The notes beneath the pieces are model-generated. The model was not told the DNA's origin and ran no database searches. It saw nothing but the letters and a program-made list of their open reading frames with translations. Below, piece after piece: positions 25,295 to 35,633 of a stretch of 64,000 bases of DNA. Made by a program: the position numbers and the translations under genes. Each line of letters begins with the position of its first letter. Position 1 is the stretch's first letter. Source of the DNA: Spectribacter acetivorans (lineage in GTDB: Bacteria; Pseudomonadota; Gammaproteobacteria; Nevskiales; Salinisphaeraceae); the NCBI RefSeq assembly GCF_031846305.1, contig NZ_JAVRHY010000007.1, positions 62,001 to 126,000 on the forward strand, written 5' to 3'.

Positions 25295-26455
25295 TCAGTT
25301 CATGCGTTCGATCACGGTCGCAATCCCCTGCCCCATGCCGATGCACATCGTGGCCAGACCCAGATTGGCATCCTTGTCCTGAAGAATGTGCGCCAGCGCG
25401 CCCGTGATGCGGGCGCCGGACGTGCCCAGCGGATGCCCCAGGGCGATCGCGCCGCCGCGGATGTTGATCACGTCCTGACGATCCTCGAGCTGCATCTCTC
25501 GCAGCACCGCCAGGCTCTGGGCGGCAAAGGCTTCGTTGAGCTCGAAGTAGTCCATGTCGGCCAGCGACACGCCGGCCCGTTCCAGCGCCTTCTTGCTGGC
25601 CGGGACGGGACCGCGGCCCATGATCGAGGGGTCGCAACCGGCCACTGCCATGCCGCGGATGCGGGCCATCGGGGTCAGGCCCAGGGCTTTCGCCTTGTCA
25701 GCGGACATCACCAGGACCGCCGCCGCCCCGTCGGAAATGGCCGAGGCATTGCCCGCGGTTACCGACCCTTTCGGATTGAACGCGGGCCGCAGGGCCGCCA
25801 GGGATTCCACGTTGGCGTCGGCCCGCACCACTTCGTCGGCGTCGCATTGCTGGGCGAAACCGTTGGCATCATGACCGGCCATCGGCACGATCTCGTCGGC
25901 AAAGCTGCCGTCCTGGTTGGCCTGATGCGCCCGCTGATGTGACTGCACCGCGAACGCATCCTGCGCTTCACGCGTGACGTTGTGCATGGTGCCGAGCATC
26001 TCGGCGGTCAGGCCCATCATGCCGGCGGCCTTGGCGGTATGGCGGGCCAGCTGCGGGTTGAAATCGATGCCGTGGGTCATCGGCACATGGCCCATGTGCT
26101 CGACCCCGCCGCAGATATACACGCCATCATGACCGCTCTGGATGGCCCCGGCGGCGGTATGGATGGCCTGCATCGAGGAACCGCACAGCCGGTTGACCGT
26201 CTGCCCCGGTACCTCGTGCGGCAGGCCGGCCAGCAGCGCGGCGTTGCGGGCGATATTGAAACCCTGTTCCAGGGTCTGCTGCACGCAACCCCAGATCACG
26301 TCCTCGACGGCATCCGGCTCGACCGCTTCGTTGCGGGCCAGCAGTGCCTTGATCAGATCAGCCGACAGCGTTTCGGCCCGCACGTTGCGGAACATGCCGC
26401 CCTTGGAACGGCCCATGGCGCTGCGAACCGCGTCGACAATGACTACATCCTGCAT
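25295..26455 (-). CDS. fadA: Acetyl-CoA acyltransferase (3-ketoacyl-CoA thiolase), FadA
   Basis: A 386-aa thiolase that performs the last step of fatty-acid beta-oxidation, cleaving 3-ketoacyl-CoA. The active-site nucleophile is Cys91 in NRLCGSSMQA; the second-half residues are the conserved NEAFAAQ (about 300s), His in GHPLGTSGAR and Cys in TMCIGMGQG near the end. Length equals bacterial FadA (387-391 aa). It follows fadB after a 140-base gap that holds a long hairpin; the two subunits form the tetrameric beta-oxidation complex. Confidence 0.95.
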   Translation of the reverse strand: MQDVVIVDAVRSAMGRSKGGMFRNVRAETLSADLIKALLARNEAVEPDAVEDVIWGCVQQTLEQGFNIARNAALLAGLPHEVPGQTVNRLCGSSMQAIHTAAGAIQSGHDGVYICGGVEHMGHVPMTHGIDFNPQLARHTAKAAGMMGLTAEMLGTMHNVTREAQDAFAVQSHQRAHQANQDGSFADEIVPMAGHDANGFAQQCDADEVVRADANVESLAALRPAFNPKGSVTAGNASAISDGAAAVLVMSADKAKALGLTPMARIRGMAVAGCDPSIMGRGPVPASKKALERAGVSLADMDYFELNEAFAAQSLAVLREMQLEDRQDVINIRGGAIALGHPLGTSGARITGALAHILQDKDANLGLATMCIGMGQGIATVIERMN

Positions 26456-26500
26456 AGGGTTCTCCTGTTTCGGCTAGTTGCCGAATTGAGCAAGACACCA

Positions 26501-26586
26501 ACCGCGAAGTTCGCAAAAGACGCAAAGGTAAAGCGAGTTCCGCTTTTTCGATCAAAACCCTTTGCGAACATTGCGCCCTTTGCGGT
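26501..26586. repeat. Imperfect long inverted repeat between fadB and fadA
   Basis: Left arm 26501-26529 begins ACCGCGAAG and right arm 26557-26586 ends CCTTTGCGGT; about three quarters of positions pair over some 29 bp. Each arm repeats short units with GCAAAAGACGCAAAGG-like text, so the unit GCGCAAAG/GACGCAAAG recurs. A small inner hairpin AAAGCG-AGTTC-CGCTTT sits in the loop. Such GCAAAG-rich intergenic hairpins occur repeatedly in some proteobacterial genomes, from memory. Confidence 0.7.
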
Positions 26587-26595
26587 TTGCGTTAC

Positions 26596-28743
<2,148 letters not shown>

Positions 28744-28842
28744 GATTGCGTCTCCCGCGAGTCTGTATGGATAACCGGGCGCCAACGCGCCGGGCGGGCC
28801 CGCTTGTCACGGACCTCATCGTCGTGCTTTTTCGCGCACCAT

Positions 28843-28871
28843 ACTCTAGCGTATTGCGGCAGCGCACACAA
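28843..28871 (-). promoter_or_regulatory. Probable sigma-70 promoter of fadBA
   Basis: Reading the minus strand: TTGTGT (28871-28866), a 17-base spacer, then TAGAGT (28848-28843). Transcription would begin near 28836, giving a leader of about 90 bases before the fadB ATG. Confidence 0.55.
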
Positions 28872-29125
28872 TCAGGCCGTCGGCGTCTCACCGTCGGCCT
28901 CATCGGCATTCCCATGCGGGCCGGTGCGCCTGATTGAACATTTGTCCGATCGCATCTGCCAGCAGCACCGGCGGGCAGCCGCACCCGGTCCGGCCGACGG
29001 CCGACCAACCTGTCCATGTCCGGTAATCATGCTGCCCGACCCAGCTTTTCCAGCCGACACGGGCCCCGTCGACGGGGTCGGAACTGCTCCGGCGGAGATC
29101 GTTCAAGGCTTGATTTAACCGGCTT

Positions 29126-29154
29126 TTGACAGCGTCCGGGGGCCGGCCTACACT
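29126..29154 (+). promoter_or_regulatory. Strong sigma-70 promoter of the phasin-like gene
   Basis: TTGACA (29126-29131) is a perfect -35 box, separated by exactly 17 bases from TACACT (29149-29154). Transcription would begin near 29161, about 28 bases before the ATG, consistent with an abundant protein. Confidence 0.85.
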
Positions 29155-29188
29155 CAAATCGCACTTACCACGCCGGGAGACAGGGCTG

Positions 29189-29878
29189 ATGGCAAAAAAA
29201 GAGAGTCGCGCGACGCAGCTTCGCAAGGAAGTCGACAAGCTGCGCAAGAGTTACACGAAGGCGATGACGTCGACCAACAAGGCGGTTTTCGACGGCATCG
29301 AGCGCCTGGCCGAGCACGAGCTCAATGCCATCAAGAAGCACTACGAGGAAGCGCTCAAGAACATCAAGTCGCTGCGCAAGGGCGGCGACCCGCGTGACAT
29401 CGCGACATCCCAGCTTCGGCTGATGCAGGACACCATCGACCGCATCATGGCCAACGCCCGCGAAAGCCTGCAGATTCTCGACAAGACGCGCCAGCAGATC
29501 AACGAGGAAATCCGCAAGAGCCTCAACGACACGGGCCAGGCGGCAACCGGCGCCAAGAAGACCGCCACCGGTAAGTCGACTGCAACGAAGTCTTCCGGGA
29601 CCCGCTCGACGACCCGGCGCAGCACCGCCAAGACGGCGACGAAGTCGACCGCCCGCAAGTCCGGCACCACGGCCCGCTCCACCGCCAAGCGCAGCACCGC
29701 GGCAAGCAAGACCGACGGCACTGCCCGCAAGAGCACGTCGACGACCAAGCGGTCCACCACCGCCAGAAAGCCCGCGGCCCGCAAGACCACAACCGCGCGC
29801 AAGTCGACGACCGCCCGCAAGACCAGCCCGGCGAGCAAGAGCGGAAGCGGCGGTTCGGGTACCAAGTCGACCAGCTGA
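29189..29878 (+). CDS. Phasin-family protein with histone H1-like tail (PhaF-like)
   Basis: A 229-aa protein. The first ~110 residues are a charged, nearly all-helical region (KEVDKLRKSYTKAM ... IDRIMANARESLQILDK), which suits the amphipathic helix/coiled coil of phasins. The last ~115 residues are Lys/Arg/Ala/Ser/Thr-rich with recurring TARKSTTA-, STAKRST-type units, like the histone H1-like AlgP/PhaF tails that bind DNA. The protein could cover polyhydroxyalkanoate granules and tie them to the nucleoid, or act as a nucleoid protein only. ATG 29189 has GGGAGA upstream; the gene has a near-consensus promoter and a strong terminator. No PHA synthase is in view. Confidence 0.65.
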   Translation: MAKKESRATQLRKEVDKLRKSYTKAMTSTNKAVFDGIERLAEHELNAIKKHYEEALKNIKSLRKGGDPRDIATSQLRLMQDTIDRIMANARESLQILDKTRQQINEEIRKSLNDTGQAATGAKKTATGKSTATKSSGTRSTTRRSTAKTATKSTARKSGTTARSTAKRSTAASKTDGTARKSTSTTKRSTTARKPAARKTTTARKSTTARKTSPASKSGSGGSGTKSTS

Positions 29879-29904
29879 CACCACCAAACGGCTTGTTCTC
29901 ACTG

Positions 29905-29938
29905 ACGGGCCGCCTTGCGAGGCGGCCCGTTTCGTTCC
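29905..29938 (+). terminator. Intrinsic terminator after phasin-like gene
   Basis: A perfect 10-bp stem ACGGGCCGCC / GGCGGCCCGT with loop TTGCGA, then TTTCGTT. It ends the phasin transcript. Confidence 0.9.
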
Positions 29939-29962
29939 CGACCGACGACCGCACCAACGCCC

Positions 29963-30898
29963 TTGCTCGATCTCGACCATGGTTCCCAGCTGCTCCGGCT
30001 CATTGGTGAGCCCACCCGTCTGCGGCTGCTGCTGATCCTGGAGGCGGAACCGCTCACGGTGGCCGAGCTCACCGCGGTCACCGGCCTGTCGCAAAGCCGC
30101 GTTTCCACCCATCTCGGTCGTCTGCGCCGGGGTGGGCTGGTCAAGGAATACGGCCAGCGCACGCGGGCATTGCTGACGGTGGATCCCGCGTCCTTCGACG
30201 ACCGGGCCCGGCAGCTCTGGCAGGTGCTGGCCGAGAACATCGACGATGCCCGACTGCACCAGGACCGGGAGCAGGCCCGGGAGATCGCCCGCCGCCGCCA
30301 GGTCCGCCCCTCCTGGGCCGAGTCCGCGGCCGGCAGCATGGAACGCCAGTACTCCCCCGGCCGCACCTGGGAAGCCACCACGCGGGCCCTGATTGGGCTG
30401 CTCACGCTGGGCGACGTGCTGGACGTGGCCTCGGGCGACGGCGTGCTGGCGGAACTGCTCGGCAATCAGGCCCGCTCGGTAACCTGCTTCGACTACAGCC
30501 GCACGGTGCTCGCCGCGGCCCGGCGGCGGCTGGCGCAGCGCGCGAACATCCGCTTCGAACTGGGCGACATGCACGACCTGTCCATGGCCGACGCGTCGTA
30601 CGATCAGGTCTTCGTGATGCATGCGCTGACCTTTACCGACCAGCCCGGACGGGTGATCGCCGAGGCCGCACGGGTACTCCGGCCGGGCGGCGATCTGGTG
30701 CTGGCCACCCTGGCCGAACACGAACATGGTGCCACGGTGGCCGCCTACGACCACGTCAATCTCGGCTTTTCCCGCGCCGCGCTGCTGGACTGGACCGCCG
30801 AGGCGGGGCTGGATGTTCGCTACTGCGACCTGAGTTCCCGCGAGGCGCGGCCACCCTATTTCGAGGTGCTCACACTGATTGCCACCAAGCCAGCATGA
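29963..30898 (+). CDS. ArsR-family HTH fused to SAM-dependent methyltransferase
   Basis: About 311 aa. The N-terminal ~100 residues are an ArsR winged helix (LIGEPTRLRLLLILEAEPLTV ... LSQSRVSTHLGRL, in overlapping parts LIGEPTRLRLLLIL and GLSQSRVSTHLGRL). The rest is a class I methyltransferase with motif I VLDVASGDGVLAELLG near residue 155, and LRPGGDLVLATL later. Such fusions are widespread in proteobacteria, often linked to sulfur amino-acid or SAM metabolism. A start at TTG 29963 is preferred; the upstream TTG at 29915 lies in the loop of the preceding terminator. Metal-binding Cys of classical ArsR are absent. The stop overlaps the next gene by ATGA. Confidence 0.8.
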   Translation: MLDLDHGSQLLRLIGEPTRLRLLLILEAEPLTVAELTAVTGLSQSRVSTHLGRLRRGGLVKEYGQRTRALLTVDPASFDDRARQLWQVLAENIDDARLHQDREQAREIARRRQVRPSWAESAAGSMERQYSPGRTWEATTRALIGLLTLGDVLDVASGDGVLAELLGNQARSVTCFDYSRTVLAAARRRLAQRANIRFELGDMHDLSMADASYDQVFVMHALTFTDQPGRVIAEAARVLRPGGDLVLATLAEHEHGATVAAYDHVNLGFSRAALLDWTAEAGLDVRYCDLSSREARPPYFEVLTLIATKPA

Positions 30899-31602
30899 TC
30901 GGTGTATCCGCCCGGACCAAGTGGATCGCCGGTCTGGTCTGGCTACTGGCGCTGGCCGCGGGGCTGGGCTGGGGCTGGTCGCGGGGCCTGTCCACGCCGG
31001 AAATCCTGGTCGCCGTGCATCAGGTGATATCCACCCATCCTCTGGCGCCGCTGGTGTTCGTCGTGATCTACACGCTGCGGGCATTCACGTTCTTTCCGGC
31101 CATGTTCCTGACCATCGCGGCGGGCAGTCTGTTCGGCTTCTGGGTGGGGCTGCTGGCCACGTTGTTCGGAGAGAATTTCTCGGCTCATACCGCCTACGGC
31201 ATCGCGAGTTTCTTCGGCACCGGCAGTGCCGATGACGACAAGGCCGGACAACGCCTGGCACCCCTGCGGCGGGCCCTTCGGGTTCACGCCTTTCCCACCG
31301 TTCTGACCCTGCGGGCCAGTTATCTGCCGTTCGATCTGGTGAACTTCGGCTGCGGTCTGCTGCGGGTGCCCTGGCCGGGCTTCGCGCTGGGGACGCTAAT
31401 CGGCCTGCTGCCGCCGATGATCACGTTCGTGAGCTTCGGCGCGTCGGTGGAATTCGAGGCCTTCACGGCCAATCTGGATGACTTCCGGCCGGCCAGCCTG
31501 TTCAATAAAACGCAATTGCTGGTGTCCGTCGCGCTGCTGGCCGCCAGTGCCGTCATCGTCTGGTTTGCCAGGGCGCATCAGCGGCATCTGACTCGACACT
31601 GA
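30895..31602 (+). CDS. TVP38/TMEM64 family (VTT domain) membrane protein
   Basis: A 235-aa inner-membrane protein with about five hydrophobic segments. The VTT/SNARE-associated core appears as LRAFTFFPAMFLTIAAGSLFGFWVG and the later LPFDLVNFGCGLLRVPW loop (quoted in short parts: LRAFTFFPAMFL, LPFDLVNFGCG). These proteins resemble DedA lipid scramblases/flippases, so lipid movement in the membrane is a plausible role (inference). It is translationally coupled to the ArsR-methyltransferase gene by an ATGA overlap. Confidence 0.85.
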   Translation: MIGVSARTKWIAGLVWLLALAAGLGWGWSRGLSTPEILVAVHQVISTHPLAPLVFVVIYTLRAFTFFPAMFLTIAAGSLFGFWVGLLATLFGENFSAHTAYGIASFFGTGSADDDKAGQRLAPLRRALRVHAFPTVLTLRASYLPFDLVNFGCGLLRVPWPGFALGTLIGLLPPMITFVSFGASVEFEAFTANLDDFRPASLFNKTQLLVSVALLAASAVIVWFARAHQRHLTRH

Positions 31603-31683
31603 CGCCGCGTTGACGCGCCCCGGCCTGCTGGCTACAGTCGCGGGCTTGCGATGCATCCGGGGGAGCGGCGTCAAGCCGGCATC

Positions 31684-32178
31684 ATGCAGCGATACAGTGT
31701 CAGTCTCGGCGCGGTTCTGGTGGCTCTCTGGCTGCTGCTGTCCGGGCATTATTCCGCCCTGCTGCTGGGCTTCGGCGCCGCCAGCTGCCTGTTGGTGCTA
31801 TGGCTCGCCCGCCGGATGGGCGCAGTGGACGCGGAAACCCAGCCGCTCTACCTGATGCGTCATCTGCCCGGCTACTGGCTGTGGCTGATGGCGCAGATTG
31901 CGCGTTCGAATATCGACGTCATCCGGCGGGTGCTGCGTGGCCACAACGCCATCTCCCCCACCATGGAGACGGTACAGGTATCCGGCCGCACCGAGCTGGC
32001 ACAGACCATCCTGGCCAACTCGATCACCCTCACGCCGGGCACGGTCTCGGTGGACGCGCGGCGCAACACGATCACCGTGCATGCCATCTCGGCCGAGGGC
32101 GCGGCCGATCTCAACGGCGGCGAGATGGATCAGCGGGTACGTGGCCTGGAGACCCGCGAGCCGGGGTACCACCGCTGA
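31684..32178 (+). CDS. mrpE: Monovalent cation/H+ antiporter subunit E (MrpE/MnhE)
   Basis: A 164-aa inner-membrane protein. It begins MQRYSVSLGAVLVALWLLLSG, the typical MrpE first helix, with a second hydrophobic segment (SALLLGFGAASCLLVLWLA). A soluble C-terminal half contains the family motif TILANSITLTPGTVSVD. An in-frame ATG at 31651 has no ribosome site, so 31684 is used. It opens a ten-gene operon in which most neighbours overlap by 1-8 bases. Mrp antiporters exchange Na+ or K+ for protons in a single large complex. Confidence 0.9.
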   Translation: MQRYSVSLGAVLVALWLLLSGHYSALLLGFGAASCLLVLWLARRMGAVDAETQPLYLMRHLPGYWLWLMAQIARSNIDVIRRVLRGHNAISPTMETVQVSGRTELAQTILANSITLTPGTVSVDARRNTITVHAISAEGAADLNGGEMDQRVRGLETREPGYHR

Positions 32179-32465
32179 TGTTCGCTGCCGCCATGGCCGG
32201 GGTCGCGGTCACCATGCTGTTGCTGCTGATCCGGGCGTTGCTGGGCCCCACCGTGTACGACCGCATCCTGGCGGTGAACGTATTCGGTACCAAGACCGTG
32301 CTGCTGATCGCGGTGCTCGGCTTCCTGGACGGTCGCCCCGAATTCCTGGACGTGGCCCTGGTGTATGCGCTGATCAACTTCATCGGCACGGTGGCGGTGC
32401 TCAAGTTCATGCAGTACGGGGATCTGGGCTGGGGCGAGTCCGATCATCCCGACGGGGACGTGTGA
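32178..32465 (+). CDS. mrpF: Cation/H+ antiporter subunit F (MrpF/MnhF)
   Basis: A 95-aa protein with three transmembrane helices and the conserved RALLGPTVYDRILAVNVFGT motif at about 19-38. It overlaps mrpE by one base (TGATG). It is a small structural subunit of the Mrp complex; the Asp in DRILA is conserved and important for function in the family. Confidence 0.92.
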   Translation: MFAAAMAGVAVTMLLLLIRALLGPTVYDRILAVNVFGTKTVLLIAVLGFLDGRPEFLDVALVYALINFIGTVAVLKFMQYGDLGWGESDHPDGDV

Positions 32466-32782
32466 TGGCGCTGCTGCTGGACATCGCCAGCTGGCTGCTC
32501 CTGCTGAGCGGCGCGCTGGTCGCGGTGATCGGCGGTGTCGGCATGCTGCGGCTGCCGGATGTCTATACCCGGATGCACGCGGCCTCGGTCACCGACACCG
32601 GCGGCATGATCCTGATCCTCAGCGGGCTGCTGCTACAGGCGCCGCACTGGCTGGTCGCGGTCAAGCTGCTGCTGGTAGCGCTGTTCCTGCTGCTGACCAG
32701 CCCCACCGCCGCCAACGCCCTGGCCAATGCGGCGATCCAGGACGGCATCAAGCCGATGCTGGGAGGGCAGCGGCGTGGATGA
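32465..32782 (+). CDS. mrpG: Cation/H+ antiporter subunit G (MrpG/MnhG)
   Basis: A 105-aa protein with three membrane segments and the MrpG signature GVGMLRLPDVYTRMHAASVT, followed by LFLLLTSPTAANALANAA. It overlaps mrpF by one base. A small membrane subunit of the Mrp complex. Confidence 0.92.
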   Translation: MALLLDIASWLLLLSGALVAVIGGVGMLRLPDVYTRMHAASVTDTGGMILILSGLLLQAPHWLVAVKLLLVALFLLLTSPTAANALANAAIQDGIKPMLGGQRRG

Positions 32783-33326
32783 TCTGATGATCGAAGCCCT
32801 CACCCTGGTTCTGCTCACCCTGCTGGCGGTGACCGGTCTGGCGATCGCCCGCCTGCGAAACCTGTTCGCGGCGGCCATGCTCACCGGACTGTTCAGCCTG
32901 CTGTCGGCCAGTGTGTTCATGGCGCTGGATGCCGTGGACGTGGCATTTACCGAGGCGTCCGTGGGCGCCGGCATTACCACCGTGCTGATGCTCGGGGCTC
33001 TTGCCCTGACCCGTGGTCGCGAGAAAACCGTCACCAAGATGCGCACGGCCCAGGCGCTGCTGGTGACCGGCGTCACCGGCGCGGCGCTGGTCTACGCCAC
33101 CCTGGATATGCCGCATTTCGGCCAGCCCGACACGCCGGTACACACACATCCAGTGCGCGCGCACTACCTGGAAGCCAGCGAAAAGGAAATCCACATCCCG
33201 AACGCGGTGACGTCGGTGCTGGCCAGCTATCGCGGCTATGACACCCTCGGCGAAGTCACGGTGATCTTCACCGCCGGAATCGGCGTGTTCGTATTGCTGG
33301 GCACCGCCCGGAGGCGCCGGCGATGA
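32775..33326 (+). CDS. DUF4040 + MrpA C-terminal-like antiporter subunit (split MrpA C-part)
   Basis: A 183-aa membrane protein. The first ~75 residues (EALTLVLLTLLAVTGLAIA, ASVGAGITTVLMLGALAL) match DUF4040, and the end (AVTSVLASYRGYDTLGEVTV, FTAGIGVFVLLG) matches the C-terminal part of MrpA/MbhE. In canonical Mrp, these are one polypeptide with the ND5-like MrpA; here they are a separate gene. The GTG start at 32775 has GGGAGG eight bases upstream and overlaps mrpG by 8 bases. It likely forms the cation channel region next to MrpB. Confidence 0.85.
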   Translation: MDDLMIEALTLVLLTLLAVTGLAIARLRNLFAAAMLTGLFSLLSASVFMALDAVDVAFTEASVGAGITTVLMLGALALTRGREKTVTKMRTAQALLVTGVTGAALVYATLDMPHFGQPDTPVHTHPVRAHYLEASEKEIHIPNAVTSVLASYRGYDTLGEVTVIFTAGIGVFVLLGTARRRRR

Positions 33327-33760
33327 CCGAGCACACCATCCTGCGCGTGGTCGCCAAGCTGACCATTCCCTTCATCCTGCTGTTCGCACTTTACGTGCAG
33401 TTCCACGGGGAATACGGCCCCGGCGGCGGTTTTCAGGCCGGCGTGATCTTCGCGGCTGGCATCATTCTCTACACGCTGATTTTCGGGCTCGACGAGGCCC
33501 GCCGCGTGATTCCGCCCTGGGCGGTACGCGCGCTGATCTCGGGCGGGGTGCTGATCTACGCCGGCACCGGCGTGGCCTGCATGCTGCTGGGCGGGGACTT
33601 TCTCGACTATAACGTGCTCGCCCACAAACCGGCGCATGGCCAGCATCTCGGCATCATCCTGGTGGAGCTGGGGGTGGGTGTCACCGTCACCGGCGGCATG
33701 ATCGGCATCTTCTTCGTGTTTGCCGGACGTGGCCGGCGCCGGGAGGGGACGGTCGAATGA
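33323..33760 (+). CDS. mrpB: Cation/H+ antiporter subunit B (MrpB/MnhB)
   Basis: A 145-aa protein with four membrane helices. It has the MrpB motif LYVQFHGEYGPGGGFQAGVI (about 23-42) and GIILVELGVGVTVTGGMIGI near the C-terminus. It overlaps the preceding gene by 4 bases (ATGA). Confidence 0.92.
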   Translation: MTEHTILRVVAKLTIPFILLFALYVQFHGEYGPGGGFQAGVIFAAGIILYTLIFGLDEARRVIPPWAVRALISGGVLIYAGTGVACMLLGGDFLDYNVLAHKPAHGQHLGIILVELGVGVTVTGGMIGIFFVFAGRGRRREGTVE

Positions 33761-34146
33761 GCACCTTCCTCGGGCTCTACAACTACTGGATCGTGGTCCT
33801 GCTGATGATGATCGGGTTCTATATCGTCATCGGTCACGACAACCTGATGAAGAAGCTCATCGGTCTGAACCTGTTCCAGACCTCGGTATTCATCATGTAC
33901 ATCAGCGCCGGCGCCATTGACGGCGCTACCGCGCCTATTTTGGGGAATGTCGACGCCCCCTACGCCCACCCGCTGCCGCACGTGCTCATCCTCACCGCCA
34001 TCGTGGTGGGGGTAGCCACCACCGCGCTGGGAGTGGCGCTGGTGGTGCGCATTCACGAAGCCTACGACAGTCTCGACGAGAGCGAGATTATTGCCGCCTG
34101 CGATACCGGTGACGAGCCGGCTGGCGAGCACCGCGACAACGCATGA
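33757..34146 (+). CDS. mrpC: Cation/H+ antiporter subunit C (MrpC/MnhC, NuoK-like)
   Basis: A 129-aa protein with three membrane helices, homologous to NuoK. It shows DNLMKKLIGLNLFQTSVFIM and LPHVLILTAIVVGVATTALG, the conserved Mrp C/NuoK core. It overlaps mrpB by 4 bases. Confidence 0.93.
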   Translation: MSTFLGLYNYWIVVLLMMIGFYIVIGHDNLMKKLIGLNLFQTSVFIMYISAGAIDGATAPILGNVDAPYAHPLPHVLILTAIVVGVATTALGVALVVRIHEAYDSLDESEIIAACDTGDEPAGEHRDNA

Positions 34147-35633
34147 TCGCGCACTTCTTTGCCCAGCTGCCGGCCCTGCCGGTGATTCTGCCGCTGCTGG
34201 CGGCCCCGCTGTGCGTGCTGCTGCGGCACGCCACCCTGGCCTGGCTGACCTACTGCACCGTGAGCCTGGCGGTATTCGGCATCAGCCTGCTGCTGCTGGT
34301 CCAGGTGCATGTGGGAATCCCGATCTCCTACGCCATGGGCGGCTGGGCGCCGCCGGTGGGGATCGAGCTGCGTGTCGACACGCTCAACGCCTTCGTTCTG
34401 GTGCTGGTATCGGGCATTGCCGCCGTGCTCGGGCCATACACCCGGGCCAGCGTAGCCGCGGAACTGCCAGCGGAGCGGGCCTATCTGTTCTATGCGCTGA
34501 TGCTGCTGACCCTGTGTGGTCTGCTCGGCATCACCATAACCGGGGATGCGTTCAATCTGTTCGTGTTCCTGGAAATCTCGTCGCTGTCGTCCTATGCGCT
34601 GATCGCGCTGGGCACCAAACGCCGCGCCCTTCTGGCCGCCTTCCAGTATCTGGTGATGGGCACCATCGGGGGAACCTTCCTGCTGATCGGCATCGGTCTG
34701 CTCTACATCATGACCGGCACGCTCAACATGGCCGATCTGGCCGAGCGGCTGCCAGCCGTGGCCGACACCCGCACGGTGGAGGCGGGGCTGGCCTTCATCG
34801 TGGTAGGGGCCAGTATCAAGCTGGCGCTGTTTCCGCTGCATGCCTGGCTGCCGGACGGCTACGCCTACGCGCCGTCGGCGGTCAGCGCGTTCCTGGCGGC
34901 GACCGCGACCAAGGTAGCGGCCTACGTGCTGATCCGCTTCATCTATACCGTATTCGGTGCTACCTACGCCTTCGGGCAGCTCCCGCTGGGCGAGATTCTC
35001 GCGCTGCTGGCGGTGGCGGCGATGCTGTACGGATCACTGGCGGCCATTTTCGCCAGCGACGTCAAGCGGCTGCTGGCCTGGTCGAGCGTGGCCCAGATCG
35101 GCTACATCGTGCTGGGCGTCGCGCTGGCCACGCCCGCGGGGCTGACCGCCGCCATCCTGCACATGCTCAACCACGGCGTCATCAAGGGGGCGCTGTTCTG
35201 CGCCGCCGGCGCCCTGTTCTGGCGCCTGCACCGCAGTGATCTTGCCTCGCTGGCCGGGGCAGCCCGCGCCATGCCATGGACCTCGGCGGCATTCCTGGCC
35301 GCCGGCCTAAGCCTGATCGGGGTGCCCGCCACGGCCGGTTTCATCAGCAAGTGGTACCTGCTGGCTGCCCTGTTCGAGGCCCAGCAGGGCTGGCTGGCCG
35401 CGGCGGTGCTGATCAGTTCGCTGATGGCGGTGATCTACATCGGCCGGGTGGCCGAGCTGCTGTACCTGCGTCCGGCCCCGGACAATGTGCCCGCGCCGAC
35501 CGAGGCGCCCACCGCCATGCTGGCCGCCACCTGGACGCTGGTACTCGTGAACATCGGACTCGGGCTGTACAGCACACCGGTGGTCGACGTGGTCCGGTCG
35601 GCGGCGGCCAGCCTGACTGGGGGCGGCGCGTGA
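34143..35633 (+). CDS. mrpD: Cation/H+ antiporter subunit D, first copy (MrpD-like)
   Basis: A 496-aa protein of the ND2/4/5 (NuoL/M/N) fold with about 14 transmembrane helices. It has the proton-pathway Lys in GASIKLALFPLHAWLPD (typical KxxxxPxHxWLP), and VKRLLAWSSVAQIGYIVLG. It overlaps mrpC by 4 bases. It carries one of the proton routes of the antiporter. This copy is the closest match to canonical MrpD by position. Confidence 0.92.
   Translation: MIAHFFAQLPALPVILPLLAAPLCVLLRHATLAWLTYCTVSLAVFGISLLLLVQVHVGIPISYAMGGWAPPVGIELRVDTLNAFVLVLVSGIAAVLGPYTRASVAAELPAERAYLFYALMLLTLCGLLGITITGDAFNLFVFLEISSLSSYALIALGTKRRALLAAFQYLVMGTIGGTFLLIGIGLLYIMTGTLNMADLAERLPAVADTRTVEAGLAFIVVGASIKLALFPLHAWLPDGYAYAPSAVSAFLAATATKVAAYVLIRFIYTVFGATYAFGQLPLGEILALLAVAAMLYGSLAAIFASDVKRLLAWSSVAQIGYIVLGVALATPAGLTAAILHMLNHGVIKGALFCAAGALFWRLHRSDLASLAGAARAMPWTSAAFLAAGLSLIGVPATAGFISKWYLLAALFEAQQGWLAAAVLISSLMAVIYIGRVAELLYLRPAPDNVPAPTEAPTAMLAATWTLVLVNIGLGLYSTPVVDVVRSAAASLTGGGA

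Larger units (their letters stand above)
28744..29188. other. Divergent promoter region between fadB and phasin gene
   Basis: This 445-base stretch has no convincing gene. It holds a fadB promoter (28843-28871, minus), a strong promoter for the phasin gene (29126-29154, plus) and a 14-bp palindrome CCCCGTCGACGGGG near 29068-29081 between them. The middle, about 28880-29060, is GC-rich with several short antisense frames that are judged not to be genes. Confidence 0.6.
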
